Below, one piece after another: positions 63,390-64,000 of a stretch of 64,000 bases of DNA. This stretch comes from Escarpia spicata. Taxonomy: Eukaryota > Annelida > Polychaeta > Sabellida > Siboglinidae. The notes under the pieces are model-generated. The model made no database searches, was not told where the DNA came from, and worked only from the letters and a program-made list of their open reading frames with translations. The stretch's first letter is position 1, and each line of letters starts with the position of its first letter. The stretch is taken from the NCBI GenBank assembly GCA_963995525.1, contig OZ023207.1, positions 33,428,681-33,492,680 of the forward strand. Reading direction: 5' to 3'. The position numbers and the translations under genes were made by a program.

Positions 63390-64000
63390 TCACAGAAACG
63401 CTTCTCTAAAAAGGTGTGTTTTAAGAACTGTTTTGAACTCTGGCTGTGTTTTTGCCATCCTGACACAGTCCGGCAGTCTGTTTCATAGACTTGCTGCAGA
63501 CAGCAAAACGAGTGACCGTCTGCGAAGGCGGCACTGACAGTAGCGGCAAAGACACCGATCTCAGTTGCCGATTCGGTTGACGTCGGTTCAGTAACTGCGC
63601 GACATGACTCGGTGCCAGGTCATGCATCACAGAGTACGCAAATACAAGCACTATATATGTCTGGCGCACACAGACAGGTAACCAATGCAAGTGCGGCAGC
63701 ACTGGAGTGACGTGGTCGTACTTCCTCGTACAGCACACGAGGTGGGCTGCGCAGTTTTCACACTTTGTTTTACAAGCATCGTCTGCGGTAGGCCATAGAG
63801 TAATAAATTTGCATAATCGAGGCGTGAAGTCACGAGCGCTTGCACCAGGGTTTTGCATGCATCATCAGTGATGCTTCGTCGAATGTGTTCAATGTTGCGA
63901 ATCTGATTGTAGCACGACTTTGCTATCTGTGCATCCTGTGCTTCCATAGTTAGAACTCTGTCAAGTATGACTCCAAGGTTGCATACGGATGACTTCGGCG
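63390..64000 (-). mobile_element. CR1/L2-like LINE relic, U18, cut by window end
   Basis: Only the C-terminal half is in view. It has the 3-bp insertion (near 63652) and a private Leu to Val change near 63603. Confidence 0.82.

Larger units (their letters stand above)
1..64000 (-). repeat. 3.6-kb tandem array, about 17.75 units
   Basis: The same unit repeats head to tail across the whole window. Spacing between successive EGF3 exons, left to right, is 3606, 3606, 3606, 3609, 3611, 3608, 3611, 3608, 3606, 3608, 3608, 3608, 3609, 3612, 3611, 3611 and 3608 bp. All of this variation is explained by three small indels: an extra TA about 40 bp left of the LINE relic's upper end, an extra 3 bp (TAT/ATA) inside the LINE relic, and one extra A in an A-run of the AT-rich tail. 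Each unit holds one complete four-exon coding module plus its introns, so this is a coding array and not a simple satellite. Both ends of the array lie outside the window. Confidence 0.98.
1..64000 (-). other. Interior of a giant multi-exon gene for a Thr-rich/EGF repeat glycoprotein
   Basis: The exons below are best read as one minus-strand gene that enters at the right edge and leaves at the left edge. The repeated module is Thr/Ser-rich spacer, EGF1, EGF2, EGF3. Every exon begins after the first base of a codon and ends after the first base of a codon, so any number of modules joins in frame. The window codes for about 3,430 residues: 17 complete modules of 193 aa, three EGF domains of U18 and 35 residues of the U0 spacer. 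No signal peptide, membrane segment, initiation codon or terminal stop is visible. Extracellular EGF repeats spaced by mucin-like segments suggest a secreted or surface adhesion or matrix protein; the actual function is unknown. Alternatives are several adjacent genes of the same type, or an array no longer expressed. The lack of any broken exon argues against the latter. Confidence 0.75.

Noticed and set aside
1..64000. CRISPR array, satellite DNA or viral concatemer as the cause of the repetition
   Set aside because: Unit length, spliced EGF exons and intron structure do not fit a CRISPR array or a viral genome, and the coding content distinguishes it from a non-coding satellite.

Overview
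The window is eukaryotic and almost certainly animal (metazoan) DNA. It carries spliced, phase-1 EGF-like exons, AT-rich introns and a decayed non-LTR (LINE) reverse transcriptase relic. The species cannot be read from the sequence; an invertebrate genome is a reasonable inference, no more. Nothing prokaryotic (operons, Shine-Dalgarno sites, CRISPR, IS elements) was seen.

The whole 64 kb is one head-to-tail tandem array with a period of 3606-3612 bp: about 17.75 copies, differing by only a handful to a few dozen bases each by eye. Copies are called U1 to U18 here in order of increasing coordinate; U0 is the sliver at the left edge. The coding strand is minus, so transcription runs from U18 to U1. 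Each unit holds four exons in transcript order: a 76-codon Thr/Ser-rich exon, then EGF1 (40 codons), EGF2 (38 codons) and EGF3 (39 codons). Introns in U1 are 2085, 307, 242 and 393 bp. The long intron between the Thr-rich exon and EGF1 holds a 5'-truncated, frameshifted CR1/L2-like LINE relic in the same (minus) orientation as the gene, followed by an AT-rich tail.

All four exons are inferred to start and end in phase 1, so each unit adds 579 coding bases (193 aa) without breaking the frame. No stop codon or frameshift was found in any of the roughly 72 exon copies, and the AG/GT splice dinucleotides are kept throughout. The simplest reading is the interior of one giant gene for an extracellular or cell-surface glycoprotein: mucin-like spacers alternating with EGF triplets. 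The window supplies about 3,430 residues, 54 EGF domains, 17 complete Thr-rich spacers and one partial. Neither the start (signal peptide) nor the end (membrane anchor or stop) is in view. All three EGF types carry the Notch-type O-fucose consensus; EGF2 and EGF3 also carry the O-glucose and Asp-hydroxylation consensus.

Sequence differences among copies form a mosaic. A block of linked markers flips between U4 and U5, neighbouring units share private variants, and some distant units (U3/U6, U7/U16, U8/U15, U4-U5/U15-U16) share others. This is the pattern expected from unequal crossing-over and gene conversion. A few copies carry changes at calcium-ligand residues or weakened splice sites.
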